Positions 22,184-31,419 are shown, counted from the first letter of the stretch. The stretch: DNA of 64,000 bases from Methylobrevis albus (GCF_015904235.1 NZ_JADZLT010000040.1:1-64000), one strand, 5' to 3'. The notes: generated by a model not told the origin, from the sequence alone. Translations and numbers: made by a program.

Positions 22184-22414
22184 TCCCTCCCCATTGTGGG
22201 GCTGCGGAGCAGGCGAGGAGACCCGTGGCTCCGAAGCAGGGGTGGCCCGGCGAAGCCGGGTCGGGAGGGGTAACGGCCCCTCCGCAAATGAAAGCGCCGG
22301 CGCTGCATTCGCGGCACCGCCGCTACCCCTCCCGACCCCGCTGCGCGGGGCCACCCCTGCTTCGGAGCCACGGGTCTCCTCGCCTGCTTCGCAGCCCCAC
22401 AAGGGGGAGGGATG
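22184..22414. repeat. Large inverted-repeat element, family C, copy 2
   Basis: About 230 bp of nested inverted repeats after the LysR gene. The arms run from CCCTCCCCATTGTGGGGCTG through AGGCGAGGAGACCCGTGGCT and CCGAAGCAGGGGTGGCCC to GGGAGGGG, and then back in inverse order to CCACAAGGGGGAGGG. It shares its outer motif with the element between iolD and iolE but has an additional inner block with GAGGAGACCCGTGGCTCCG. No gene is seen in the 357-base gap. Confidence 0.88.
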
Positions 22415-22524
22415 TGTTGACGCGCCGCCGAGCTCCCCATCCCCCATCCCCGCGTCACCGCGCCCGTCGACATTCTGTCATCGTCGCGGCATAGGAGTGC
22501 GGTGCAGCAACTGGAGACGTCGGC

Positions 22525-23028
22525 ATGAAGCCGCTGGAACTCGTCATCGAACGGATCATCCTCGGCAGCCGCTGGCTGCTGGTCGCGTTCTATCTCGGCC
22601 TCGCGATCTCGCTCGCGATCTACGCCGTCGCTTTCATGGCCAAGCTGTTCAAGGTCGGCGCGAACATCTTCGCCTACAGCGAGGGCGAGATGATTCTCGC
22701 CATGCTCGGCCTGATCGACGCCGCTCTGGTGGCGAGCCTCGTCGTGATGGTGATGATCGCCGGCTACGAGAACTTCGTCAGCCGCTTCGACGTCAACGAC
22801 GGCGAACTCGCCTGGCTCGGCAAGCTCGACGCCGGCAGCCTGAAGATCAAGGTCGCCTCGTCGATCGTCGCGATCTCGTCGATCCACTTGCTGCAGGTGT
22901 TCCTGAATGCCCAGCAATACGACAACTGGAAGATCGCGGTGCTCACCGGCATCCATCTCTCCTTCGTCGTCTCCGCGCTGCTGCTCGGCTTCCTCGACAA
23001 CATGATGGGCGGCAAGAACAAGACGTGA
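22525..23028 (+). CDS. UPF0114 (YqhA-like) integral membrane protein
   Basis: A 167-residue inner-membrane protein of the UPF0114/TIGR00645 family, whose function is unknown. Three or four hydrophobic segments are visible at about residues 15-38, 53-78, 113-130 and 138-158. Family-typical stretches include ERIILGSRWLLVAFYLGL at the N-terminus and VMVMIAGYENFVSR near residue 75. Length and termini agree with E. coli YqhA. GGAG lies 8 bases upstream of the ATG. It stands alone between repeat-rich gaps, so context gives no clue to function. Confidence 0.9.
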   Translation: MKPLELVIERIILGSRWLLVAFYLGLAISLAIYAVAFMAKLFKVGANIFAYSEGEMILAMLGLIDAALVASLVVMVMIAGYENFVSRFDVNDGELAWLGKLDAGSLKIKVASSIVAISSIHLLQVFLNAQQYDNWKIAVLTGIHLSFVVSALLLGFLDNMMGGKNKT

Positions 23029-23183
23029 GGCGGGGCGGCAAGGGGGCTGTTGACGCTGGATTGGTGCAGGTCGAACCACGCTGGTGCGATTTGCGCGGCG
23101 TTGGCAAAGGGCAGACGCGGAAGGCGTCATGGCGTCGAGGCGCTTCTTCGGCAGCTCGTTGCGGGGTCTCCAACCTCTCCTTT

Positions 23184-23313
23184 CGTCATCGCCGGGCTTG
23201 ACCCGGCGACCCAATAGCCTCGCGGTCAATCGGGAAGAATGCAGGTGGATCAACCACCTGTGTCGCCGATCTGCGAGGCGAGTAGGTTGCCGGGTGAAGC
23301 CCGGCAATGACGA
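23184..23313. repeat. Inverted-repeat element, family E, copy 1
   Basis: CGTCATCGCCGGGCTTGACC at 23184 and its inverse GGGTGAAGCCCGGCAATGACG ending near 23313 (quoted as family arms) enclose about 75 bases that include GGTGGATCAACCACC. A related element is at 44.84-44.98 kb. Both are followed by ACCGAG(A/G)GGGCTT. Confidence 0.8.
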
Positions 23314-23334
23314 CCGAGGGGCTTTTAGGTGGGG

Positions 23335-23398
23335 CGCCGGCCGTGCGCGCACTGGTCGCCGGCCGCGCGCGCGCTGGTCGCCGGCCACGCGCGCTGGC
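23335..23398. repeat. Short tandem repeat, about 22 bp x 3
   Basis: Three consecutive units begin CGCCGGCC and end GCGC(A/G)CTGG: 23335-23356, 23357-23378 and a shortened 23379-23398. The tract is between the family E element and the glgX stop codon and has no frame-keeping protein coding that I can support. Confidence 0.8.
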
Positions 23399-23434
23399 CG
23401 CCGCCCCGCCCAAGATACCTCGGCCGCTATTTCC

Positions 23435-25510
23435 TCACACGAACAGCACCAGCGACCGGGCCGCGAGCTCCACCGGCTCCTCGCCGCCGGCGCACTCCAG
23501 CGCGGGGCCGTCCGGGGTGTCGGTGTCGATCACCGCGGTCCAGCTGCGGCCCTCGCGCTCGGGCAACACGAAGGACACCGGGCCGTCGTGGGCGTTGAAG
23601 GCGATGATGACGTCGTCCCATTCGCCGTCCGCGCCGCCGTCCGCGCCGCCGTCCGGGCGCACGAGGCGGAGCGCGATCGAGTTGGCGCCGGCGTCGGCCC
23701 ATTGCTCGGGCGTCTGCTCGCCGCCGCCGGGGTTGAGCCAGGTGACGATCAGGCCGTCGCGGAAATTCTCGCGGCGCAGGATCGGCTGGTCACGACGGAG
23801 TTCGAGCAGGCGGCGGGTGAACGCGGTGAGCGCGTGGCCCTCCTCGGTGATCCCCTCCCAGTCGAACCAGGTGATCTCGTTGTCCTGGCAGTAGCCGTTG
23901 TTGTTGCCGCCCTGGCTGTTGCCGAACTCGTCGCCGGCGAGGATCATCGGCGTGCCGTGCGACAGCAGCAGGGTCGCGAGCAGGTTGCGCTGCTGGCGCG
24001 CGCGCACCGCCTTGATGCCCTCGTCGTCGGTCGGGCCCTCGACGCCGTAGTTGCAGCTGCGGTTGTGGTCGTGGCCGTCGTTGTTGTCCTCGCCGTTCGC
24101 CTCGTTGTGCTTCTCGTTGTAGGAGACGACGTCGGCGAGGGTGAAGCCGTCGTGGGCGGTGATGAAGTTGACGCCGGCCCAAGGGCGGCGCGAGCGGAAG
24201 TCGTAGACGTCGCCGGAGCCGGTCACCCGGGCCGCGAAGTCGCCCATAATGCCTTCCTCGCCGCGCCAGTAGTCGCGCACGGTGTCGCGGTACTTGTCGT
24301 TCCATTCCGCCCAGCCGGGCGGGAAACCGCCGACCTGGTAGCCGCCGGGGCCGATGTCCCACGGCTCGCCGATCAGCTTGATCTTCGCCAGCGTCGGATC
24401 CTGGCCCATGGCGTCGAAATAGCCGCCGCGCTGGTCGAAGCCGTGCGGCTCGCGGCCGAGGATGGTGCCGAGGTCGAAGCGGAAGCCGTCGACGTGCATG
24501 TCGGTCACCCAGTAGCGCAGGCTGTCCATGACGAGCTGCAGCACGCGCGGGTGCGAGGTGTTGACCGTGTTGCCGGTGCCGGTGTCGTTGATGTAGTAGC
24601 GCGGCTCGTCCGGCATCGTGCGGTAGTAGCTGAAGTTGTCGATGCCCTTGAACGACAGGGTCGGGCCAAGCTCGTTGCCTTCGGCGGTGTGGTTGTAGAC
24701 CACGTCGAGGATCACCTCGATGCCGGCGTCGTGGAAGGCGCGCACCATGTCGCGGAAGCCGTCGGTGCCGCGCGGGCCGAAATAGCGCTGGGCGAGCGAG
24801 AAGAAGCCGAGGGTATTATAGCCCCAGTAGTTGCGCAGGCCGCGGTCGAGCAGCAGCGAATCGTCCGGGAAGGCGTGCACGGGGAGCAGCTCGACCGAGG
24901 TGATGCCGAGGCTCTTGATGTAATCGACGATCGGCTTCGAGCCCATGCCCTCGAAGGTGCCGCGCAGGTGCTCCGGGATCGCCGGGTGCAGCTTGGTCAT
25001 GCCCGCGACGTGGGTCTCGTAGAAGACCGTGCGGCCCCAGGGGATGCGCGGCGCCTCGACGCCCGACCAGTCGTAGCCGGCGTCGTCGATGACGACGCCC
25101 TTCGGCATCACCGCGGCGCTGTCGAGGGTCGAGAAGGAGAGGTCCTTCTCCTCCGCGTCCATGTCGTAGCCGAAGACGGCGGGCGACCATTTGACGTCGC
25201 CGTCGATCGCCTTCGCGTAGGGGTCGAGCAGCAGCTTGTTGGGATTGAAGCGGTGGCCGCGCTCGGGGTCGTAGGGGCCGTGCACGCGGTAGCCGTAGCG
25301 GGTGCCGGGCGCGACGCCGGGCATGAAGCCGTGCCAGATCTCGTCGGTCACCTCCGGCAGGTCGACCCGGGCGGTCTCGTTGCCGGCCTTGTCGAAGAGG
25401 CAGAGTTCGACGCGTTCGGCGTGGGCCGAGAACAGTGCGAAATTGGTGCCTTCACCGGTCCAGTTGGCACCGAGAACCGCCGAGTCGCCGGCGACGATTT
25501 CCCCGGTCAT
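23435..25510 (-). CDS. glgX: Glycogen debranching enzyme GlgX (isoamylase type)
   Basis: GlgX hydrolyses alpha-1,6 branches in glycogen. The 691-residue protein has an N-terminal CBM48 domain (GANWTGEGTNFALFSAHAER region) followed by a GH13 barrel. The four GH13 regions are visible: DVVYNHTAEG, the nucleophile Asp in DGFRFDLG, the acid/base Glu in KLIGEPWDIG, and FITAHDGFTL. A GGADGGADG spacer near the C-terminus is a small local duplication. AGGA lies 5 bases before the chosen ATG; an ATG 18 bases further up (25528) is also possible. No other glycogen gene is adjacent, whereas glgX usually clusters with glgA/B/C. Confidence 0.94.
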   Translation of the reverse strand: MTGEIVAGDSAVLGANWTGEGTNFALFSAHAERVELCLFDKAGNETARVDLPEVTDEIWHGFMPGVAPGTRYGYRVHGPYDPERGHRFNPNKLLLDPYAKAIDGDVKWSPAVFGYDMDAEEKDLSFSTLDSAAVMPKGVVIDDAGYDWSGVEAPRIPWGRTVFYETHVAGMTKLHPAIPEHLRGTFEGMGSKPIVDYIKSLGITSVELLPVHAFPDDSLLLDRGLRNYWGYNTLGFFSLAQRYFGPRGTDGFRDMVRAFHDAGIEVILDVVYNHTAEGNELGPTLSFKGIDNFSYYRTMPDEPRYYINDTGTGNTVNTSHPRVLQLVMDSLRYWVTDMHVDGFRFDLGTILGREPHGFDQRGGYFDAMGQDPTLAKIKLIGEPWDIGPGGYQVGGFPPGWAEWNDKYRDTVRDYWRGEEGIMGDFAARVTGSGDVYDFRSRRPWAGVNFITAHDGFTLADVVSYNEKHNEANGEDNNDGHDHNRSCNYGVEGPTDDEGIKAVRARQQRNLLATLLLSHGTPMILAGDEFGNSQGGNNNGYCQDNEITWFDWEGITEEGHALTAFTRRLLELRRDQPILRRENFRDGLIVTWLNPGGGEQTPEQWADAGANSIALRLVRPDGGADGGADGEWDDVIIAFNAHDGPVSFVLPEREGRSWTAVIDTDTPDGPALECAGGEEPVELAARSLVLFV

Positions 25511-25632
25511 GGTCGTCCTGTCGAGCATCGCATAACACCCCGCCTCCGCCGGACGCCTGCCGCGTCCACGCTCACAACGGCGATGGCTGCGCTTTTGTTG
25601 CAGCGCGGCGACGGGAAAATCGCTGCGCCGGC

Positions 25633-26862
25633 TCAGCGCCCGTCGAGGCGCTCGGCGCGGCGCAGTTCCGGGAACCATTTCGCCCACAGGCCGGCGACGA
25701 GCAGGGTGCCGACGCCGCCGATCACGACGGCCGGCACGGTGCCCATGAACGCCGCCGACAGTCCGGCGCGGAATTCGCCGAGCTCGTTGGACGCGCCGAC
25801 GAACACCATGTTGACCGCGTTGACCCGGCCGCGCACCTCGTCGGGGGTGGCGAGCTGGATCAGCGTTTCGCGGACATAGACGCTGATCATGTCGGCGGCG
25901 CCCATCAGCACCAGCATGGCGATCGAGAACCACGGCGTCACCGAGATGCCGAAGGCGATGGTGGCCGCGCCGAACACCGCGACGCCGAGGAACATCCAGA
26001 TGCCGGCCGCCGACTGGATCGGCCGCCAGGCGAGGTAGAGCGCGACGGCGATGGCGCCGATGCCGGGGCCGGCGCGCAGCAGGCCGAGGCCGAGCGGCCC
26101 GACGTCGAGGATGTCGCGCGCGAAGATCGGCATCAGCGCGGTGGCGCCGCCGAGCAGCACGGCGAAGAGATCGAGCGAGATGGCGCCGAGCACGATGCGG
26201 GTGTTGCGGACGTATTTGAAGCCGGCGACGACGGTCTCCCAGCTCGCCGGCTCCTGGCCGGTGCGGCGCGGCTGGCGCGGGATCATCAGCACGCAGCCGA
26301 TGGCGGCGGTGAACATGAAGAAGGCGGTGCCGAAGGCGACCTCGGCGTGAATGCCGTAGAGCAGGCCGCCCATGACCGGGCCGATGATGGTGGCGAGCTG
26401 CCAGGACGAGGTGTTGAGCGCGATGGCGCTCGGCAGCGCCACCGTCGGCACAAGATTGGGCACCAACGCCTGCATCGCCGGCCCGAAGAAGGCGCGGCCG
26501 ATGCCGATGACGAGCAGCGCGGCGTAGATCGGCCAGACCGCGTCGACGTGGCTCCAGGACAGCAGCAGCAGGGCCACGGTCGCCGCGGCTTCGACGGCGA
26601 GGCAGATCATCATGATCTTGCGCCGGCTGTAGCGGTCGGCGACCGAGCCGGTGACGAGGACGAGGACGAGCGCCGGCACGAACTGCACCAGGCCGACGAG
26701 GCCGAGCGACAGCGGGTCGCGGGTGATGTCGTAGACCATCCAGCCGATCGAGACCGAGATCACCTGGACGGCGAAGGTCGCGAGCACGCGCGAGTACCAG
26801 TAGTAGCGGTAGGCGCTGTAGGTAAAGGCGCGGGCAGAGGGATCGGCGGGCGAGGGGATCAT
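25633..26862 (-). CDS. MFS transporter, MFS_3 (EntS-like exporter) type
   Basis: A 409-residue major facilitator with about twelve membrane segments. It begins with FTYSAYRYYWYSRVLATFAV and has the loop-2-3 motif GSVADRYSRRKIMMI, the MFS signature with its DR-x-x-R pattern. The sequence resembles MFS_3 members such as the enterobactin exporter EntS, but substrate is not deducible. It starts 46 bases after the stop of the UPF0104-like gene, so the two are probably cotranscribed. The ribosome-binding site is weak, and the start is set by the beginning of family-like sequence. Confidence 0.88.
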   Translation of the reverse strand: MIPSPADPSARAFTYSAYRYYWYSRVLATFAVQVISVSIGWMVYDITRDPLSLGLVGLVQFVPALVLVLVTGSVADRYSRRKIMMICLAVEAAATVALLLLSWSHVDAVWPIYAALLVIGIGRAFFGPAMQALVPNLVPTVALPSAIALNTSSWQLATIIGPVMGGLLYGIHAEVAFGTAFFMFTAAIGCVLMIPRQPRRTGQEPASWETVVAGFKYVRNTRIVLGAISLDLFAVLLGGATALMPIFARDILDVGPLGLGLLRAGPGIGAIAVALYLAWRPIQSAAGIWMFLGVAVFGAATIAFGISVTPWFSIAMLVLMGAADMISVYVRETLIQLATPDEVRGRVNAVNMVFVGASNELGEFRAGLSAAFMGTVPAVVIGGVGTLLVAGLWAKWFPELRRAERLDGR

Positions 26863-26908
26863 TGCAGGGTGTCCGGCAGGCGGCGGGCGGCGTTGGTCAG
26901 GCGGAAGG

Positions 26909-28096
26909 TCATGCGTCTGTCTTCCCATCGGTCCCGGCGAGCCCGGCGCGGCGGAGCCCCCGGCGGTGCCGCCATTCGACCACCGCCATCGCCGCGAGGG
27001 CGAAGGCGAGCGGTACCACGAAGTAGATCAGCCGGAACAGGATCAGCGCCGCGGCGACGTCCGGGCGCTCGTCGATGCCGAGGCCGGTCACCAGCGTCGC
27101 CTCGAACACGCCGAGGCCACCCGGCGTGCTCGCGGCGTTGCCGAACAGCACCGCGGCGATGAAGGTGAGGACGTAGATCGCGAGACTCGGCGTGACATCT
27201 GGCGGCAGCAGCACGTAGAGCGTCGCGGCGGAGGCGAAGAGGTCGATGCCGCCGGCGGCGACCATGCCGAACAGCACCGGCGTCGAGGGCAGCCGCACGG
27301 TCCAGCCGCCGAGCCGGACGGCGCGGCGCTTGCGGCCGACCCAGAGGATCGTGGTGAACAGCAGCACGACGAGGGTGACGCCGGCGACGCGGTCGGCGGT
27401 CTGGCTGAAGAAGACCGCCGGCTCGCCGACCGGCTGGAAGGCGAGCGCGACGCCGAGCAGGAACACGAGGCCCGACCACATCGTCACCCAGGTCAGCACG
27501 AAGATGCGGCCGACGACGGAAAAGTCGTGCCCCTGCATCGAATAGAGCCGGTAGCGCGCGGCGCCGCCGGTGACGAGCGGGAAGCCAAGGCCGTTGGCAA
27601 AGACGTTGGAAATGCCGCCGACCAGCGCCGCATAGCGCAGGTCGATCGGCTTGCGGGTGCGGATCGTCAGGACGGCGCAGACGTCATAGGCGGCGAGCGC
27701 GGTGACGCTGACCGCCGTCAGGGCGAAGGCGAGGGCGACGCGCCACATCGGCACCGCCTCGATCGCGTTCGCGACCGCGCCCGGGCTGACCTTCTGCGCC
27801 ATGTTCCACAGCACGATCGCCGCGTAGGTGATCAGCACCGCGGCGAAGGCCGGACCGAGATATCCCATCCAGGCGCGCCGACGCGGCCCGGGAGGTCGAA
27901 GCGTGCCCTGCGCGCCCTGCTCGCCGCCGCTCTTCTCGTCGAATGGCTGCAGCAATCCCGGGCCTTCCTGTTGCTGTTCTCGTTCGCCGATCTTACGGGC
28001 CGCTTTGCGGTCCGGACGTCGGCGGGCTGGCGCGCCCTGCTTCAACCGCCTTCGGCCCGCGCCGTCAAGCCCGCCGCCGGTGGTGGACACCGCCAT
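26909..28096 (-). CDS. UPF0104 / lysylphosphatidylglycerol-synthase-TM-like membrane protein
   Basis: A 395-residue protein. After an Arg/Gly/Gln-rich N-terminal region of about 75 residues there are eight or more membrane segments of the LPG_synthase_TM (UPF0104, YbhN-like) family. The conserved elements AALVGGISNVFANGLGFPLVTGGAARYRLY (cited by its GLGFPLVTGGAARYR core) and ASTPGGLGVFEA are present. In MprF this domain moves aminoacylated lipids across the membrane. No aminoacyl-transferase domain is present here, so a flippase-like role is only inferred. The long charged N-terminus may be over-extended: ATG at 27868 directly before the first membrane segment is an alternative. Confidence 0.82.
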   Translation of the reverse strand: MAVSTTGGGLDGAGRRRLKQGAPARRRPDRKAARKIGEREQQQEGPGLLQPFDEKSGGEQGAQGTLRPPGPRRRAWMGYLGPAFAAVLITYAAIVLWNMAQKVSPGAVANAIEAVPMWRVALAFALTAVSVTALAAYDVCAVLTIRTRKPIDLRYAALVGGISNVFANGLGFPLVTGGAARYRLYSMQGHDFSVVGRIFVLTWVTMWSGLVFLLGVALAFQPVGEPAVFFSQTADRVAGVTLVVLLFTTILWVGRKRRAVRLGGWTVRLPSTPVLFGMVAAGGIDLFASAATLYVLLPPDVTPSLAIYVLTFIAAVLFGNAASTPGGLGVFEATLVTGLGIDERPDVAAALILFRLIYFVVPLAFALAAMAVVEWRHRRGLRRAGLAGTDGKTDA

Positions 28097-28141
28097 CGTG
28101 TCACGCCGCTGCCGTTTCGCGCGCCCGCGCGGGGATTTGTC

Positions 28142-30634
28142 CTAGCGGTTCGGACCCTCGTCGCTGTCGGGCACATCGAGGGTTTCCGACGGCGGGCGGC
28201 GGTCGGCCGGCTCCGGATCGGCCTGGGCCCGGGCGGCTTCGCGCCGTGCGCGTTCGCTCGCGGGCGCCGGCGGTCGTTGGCCGGGCGGCAAGCCGGGCTG
28301 GTCGGGGGTGGCGCCGTCCTGCGGGTTGGCGAACCAGAGCGTGCGCTGCGGGAACGGCATCTCGATGTGGTTCTCGTCGAACACCGCCTTCAGGAGCTCG
28401 CTATAGGCCCGCCCGACCGCCCATTGCTGGCCGGCGGTGGTCTTGATGCGGGCGCGCACCGTGACGCCCGACTCGGCGAACATGGTGACGCCCTGGGTCT
28501 CGAGCGGCTCGAGGATGCTGGCGGCGTGATCGGTCTCCATCAGGCGGTCGAAGGCGATCTGCATCGCGCGCTTCACCTCGCCGATGTTCTCCTTGTAGGC
28601 GACCGAGATGTCGGCGACGTGGAAGGCGAAGCCGCGGGTCGAGTTGGAGACGGAATCGACCGAGGAGAACGGCACCACGTGGTAGATGCCGTTGACGTCG
28701 CGCAGGCCGACCGAGCGGATGGTGAGATGCTCGACGACGCCGGAGATGCCGGCGACCTCGACGACGTCGCCCTCGTTCATCGCGTTTTCGAACTGGATGA
28801 ACGCCCCGGTGATGATGTCCTGCACCAGCTTCTGCGAGCCGAAACCGACGGCGAGGCCGACGACACCGGCACCGGCGATCAGCGGGGCGATGTCGACGCC
28901 GAGTTCCGACAGCGTCAGCATCAGCGCGATCACCGAGAGCAGGATGGTGAAGGCGTTGCGGAACAGCGACAGCAGCGTGCGCACGCGCGGCGTCGGCACC
29001 TTGCGGCCGTTCGGATTGAGCCGGTACTCGATCCACGACATGGCGGCGAGCCAGATCGCGATCATCACCAGCACGATGATGCCGGCCGAGATCAGCCGTT
29101 GCAGGAAGGTGACGCCGGACTCGCTGCCGAGCCAGCCGGCGACGTCGACCAGCGACCACGCCTGCAGCACCACCGCCATGACGCAGAGGGCGACGATCAG
29201 CCGGACGATCTGCAGGAAGGTCGGCACGAACAGGTTGAGCCGCTTCTCGAACAGCGGCAGCGCGGTGCGCAGTTCCAGCGGCACGGGCACGCCGTTGGCG
29301 ATGCCGCGGGTGAGGAGCCGCGAGACGAGGCCGCCGACGGCGATCGCGCCGAGGGTCCAGAGCGTCGCCCGCATCATGAACTCGAGCGCGTCGGCGGGGC
29401 GCGCGACCCAGACGACGAAAGCGGTGACGAGATATCCGATCGCCAGCACGTGCCAGATGCCCGAGAGCGCCGCGAGCAGCGTGGCGATCATCCGGCCCTG
29501 CAGCCGACCGGCGGCCCGCACCAGCCCGCCGCGCACCCGGACCCGGTTGCGCCAGATCAGCGTCACCGCCCAGATCAGCGAGATCACCACCACCGCGACG
29601 CGCAGGCCGATGCTGACACTGTAGGCGACGTTGTAGTTGAACACCGGCACCAGGAAGAACACGCCGTAGCCGAAGAAGCTCACCAGCAGGCCGATGTGGA
29701 AGGCCCAGAACGCCGCCGTGCTGGAGGCCATCGGCAGGAAACGCAGCGCGGCGTGCTTCGGCCGCAGCACGCCGCGGACGAGCAGGCGTACCAGCTGGAC
29801 CAGCCCGAAGGTGTTGAGAAACAGGCTCGCGGCGATGTCCATCCGGCCGGTGTCGGACAGCGAGACGGCGACGGCGTTGCCGGCGGTCCAGGCAAGCAGC
29901 ACCGGCAGCCAGTCGGCGAAGACCGCGATCACCGCGAGGATCGCGCGCCCGACGATGCCGCGGCGCGCGGCGCGGCGGTCGAGCATGCCGATCAGGGCGC
30001 CGGAGCCGAGCCGGCCGATGACGAAGACGGCGACGACCACGGCCGCGACGCTCGCCAGCACCTGCGCCACGGCGCCGATGCGCTGCCAGTCGAGTTGCAG
30101 CGAGCCGTCGACCAGGCGGCCGAGATTGCCGAGGGCGCGCATGGTGCGCCCGCCGATGCCGGCGATCTCGGCGGCGGTCTCGCGCGTGTACTCGCCGAGC
30201 TCGACGGCGAGGGTCGATTCCAGCAGCGGCGGAATGGCGGTCGGCGCGGCGGGCGTCGCCGGTGCGGTCTCGGTGCCGGGGGCGCCGGGCGCGGGCGACG
30301 GGGTGGTCGACGTCGCCGCCGGCGCCGTGCCGGATGTCGTCGCGGCGGGTTCGGCCGGGGTGGCGGCGAGCCGGCGCAGTTCCTCGATCAGCGCCGCCCG
30401 GGCGCGGTCGTCGCCGAGGACCTCGATCAGCGCCGCCGCGGCCTCGCGGCCGCCGAGCGGATCGGCGGTGGTCGTCGCCGCCGGCGGGACCTCGGCGGTC
30501 TGGGCGGCGGCGGGGGCGAGCAGCGGGACGACCAGCAGCATCAGCACCGCCAGCGCGCCGGCGAGCCGGTGGGCGGGCACGACCCGGCCGAGGCCGGCGA
30601 GGAAAGAGGAGGCGCTCGGGAGCAAGGCGGACAA
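28142..30634 (-). CDS. Large MscS-family mechanosensitive channel (YbiO/MscM-like)
   Basis: An 830-residue inner-membrane channel releasing solutes under hypo-osmotic shock. A signal peptide (ends near PAAAQ, residue 45) precedes a ~100-residue periplasmic Ala/Pro/Thr-rich region. About eight extra membrane helices follow, and then the MscS core: the pore helix region IAGAGVVGLAVGFGSQKLVQD at about 625-645, with the Gly/Ala packing typical of TM3, and the beta domain FIQFENAMNEGDVVEVAG. A polar Pro/Arg/Asp-rich tail of about 65 residues ends the protein. Large MscS homologues with an N-terminal periplasmic part are common in proteobacteria. It lies 45 bases upstream of the UPF0104 gene. Confidence 0.92.
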   Translation of the reverse strand: MSALLPSASSFLAGLGRVVPAHRLAGALAVLMLLVVPLLAPAAAQTAEVPPAATTTADPLGGREAAAALIEVLGDDRARAALIEELRRLAATPAEPAATTSGTAPAATSTTPSPAPGAPGTETAPATPAAPTAIPPLLESTLAVELGEYTRETAAEIAGIGGRTMRALGNLGRLVDGSLQLDWQRIGAVAQVLASVAAVVVAVFVIGRLGSGALIGMLDRRAARRGIVGRAILAVIAVFADWLPVLLAWTAGNAVAVSLSDTGRMDIAASLFLNTFGLVQLVRLLVRGVLRPKHAALRFLPMASSTAAFWAFHIGLLVSFFGYGVFFLVPVFNYNVAYSVSIGLRVAVVVISLIWAVTLIWRNRVRVRGGLVRAAGRLQGRMIATLLAALSGIWHVLAIGYLVTAFVVWVARPADALEFMMRATLWTLGAIAVGGLVSRLLTRGIANGVPVPLELRTALPLFEKRLNLFVPTFLQIVRLIVALCVMAVVLQAWSLVDVAGWLGSESGVTFLQRLISAGIIVLVMIAIWLAAMSWIEYRLNPNGRKVPTPRVRTLLSLFRNAFTILLSVIALMLTLSELGVDIAPLIAGAGVVGLAVGFGSQKLVQDIITGAFIQFENAMNEGDVVEVAGISGVVEHLTIRSVGLRDVNGIYHVVPFSSVDSVSNSTRGFAFHVADISVAYKENIGEVKRAMQIAFDRLMETDHAASILEPLETQGVTMFAESGVTVRARIKTTAGQQWAVGRAYSELLKAVFDENHIEMPFPQRTLWFANPQDGATPDQPGLPPGQRPPAPASERARREAARAQADPEPADRRPPSETLDVPDSDEGPNR

Positions 30635-30727
30635 TCCTTAACGGCGCAGCCGGACGGGCCTCAACGGCGGAGCCGGACAGGGCGTGACCCGGGGAACGTC
30701 GTCCGGGGGCGATTCGGCTGACGGGCG

Positions 30728-31312
30728 TCAGCCCAGCACGAAATCATAGCGTCCGAAACGCCCGTCGGGCGAACTGTCGACCTGCATCAGCAACGCGGCG
30801 TCGTAGATGCCGTCGGCGGCGTTGTCCGGCTCGCCCGGAAAATACAGCTGGGTGGTGAGCACCCGCCCGCCGCGGCGCTGCACCTTGACGTGGAAGTGGC
30901 GGGTGCGGCCGGGGTAGAGGCCGGGCACCACGGTGTCGAACCACCAGCGGCCCTCGGCGTCGCTGAACTGGTGGCCGCGCAGGCGATAGCCGGTGTTGTC
31001 GTATTCTCCGGCCGGGTCGGCGTGCCAGAGTTCGATCAGCGCTTCGGCAACGGGACGGCAGTCGCGGTCGAGCACGAAGCCGGCGATGGTCATGCGCTCG
31101 CCGCCGGGGGCGTCGGCGGCGAAATCTCGCTTCGGCGGGCTGTCCGGCGTGAAGTAGGGACCCTCGGTCTGCGCCGGGGTCGGATCGTCGTCGTCGGCAC
31201 AGGCGGGGGTTGCCGCGAGCAACGGCGGCGGCGCCGCGAGCGCCCGCCCGGCGAAGGGCAGGCCTGGGGCGGCGAGGAAGGCGGCGAGGACGCGGCGTCG
31301 GCTCGGGGTCAT
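30728..31312 (-). CDS. Tat-exported intradiol ring-cleavage dioxygenase-like protein
   Basis: A 194-residue protein of the protocatechuate 3,4-dioxygenase/intradiol dioxygenase superfamily. The N-terminus is a twin-arginine signal (SRRRVLAAFLAAPG), implying a folded, metal-loaded periplasmic enzyme. Family hallmarks are TEGPYFTPDSP, ALIELWHADPAGEYDN with a candidate iron-ligand Tyr, and RTRHFHVKVQRRG with two candidate ligand histidines. It lacks the N-terminal dimerisation domain of classical catechol dioxygenases and is short. AAGGAG is 5 bases before the ATG. No aromatic-degradation gene is adjacent, so the substrate is unknown. Confidence 0.88.
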   Translation of the reverse strand: MTPSRRRVLAAFLAAPGLPFAGRALAAPPPLLAATPACADDDDPTPAQTEGPYFTPDSPPKRDFAADAPGGERMTIAGFVLDRDCRPVAEALIELWHADPAGEYDNTGYRLRGHQFSDAEGRWWFDTVVPGLYPGRTRHFHVKVQRRGGRVLTTQLYFPGEPDNAADGIYDAALLMQVDSSPDGRFGRYDFVLG

Positions 31313-31393
31313 GCTGGCTCCTTCGCGGTCGCGCCTTGCGAAGGCACGACCGATGCGGGTCGCCGTCCCTAGCGCCGGATTGGGGCAGAAACG

Positions 31394-31418
31394 GGAAAGG
31401 CCGCCGTCCGGCCTTTCC
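31394..31418 (-). terminator. Stem-loop terminator after the chemoreceptor gene
   Basis: On minus, GGAAAGGCCG, loop GACGG, CGGCCTTTCC forms a perfect 10-bp stem immediately after the stop codon of the chemoreceptor, followed by CGTTTCTG. The T-run is weak. Confidence 0.6.
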
Positions 31419-31419
31419 G

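Noticed and set aside
26966-30721. A 1251-codon open frame on the plus strand opposite the UPF0104 and MscS genes
   Set aside because: Low-complexity, His/Asp/Gln/Arg-rich translation without family likeness, antisense to two clear membrane protein genes. Long antisense frames are expected at this GC content.
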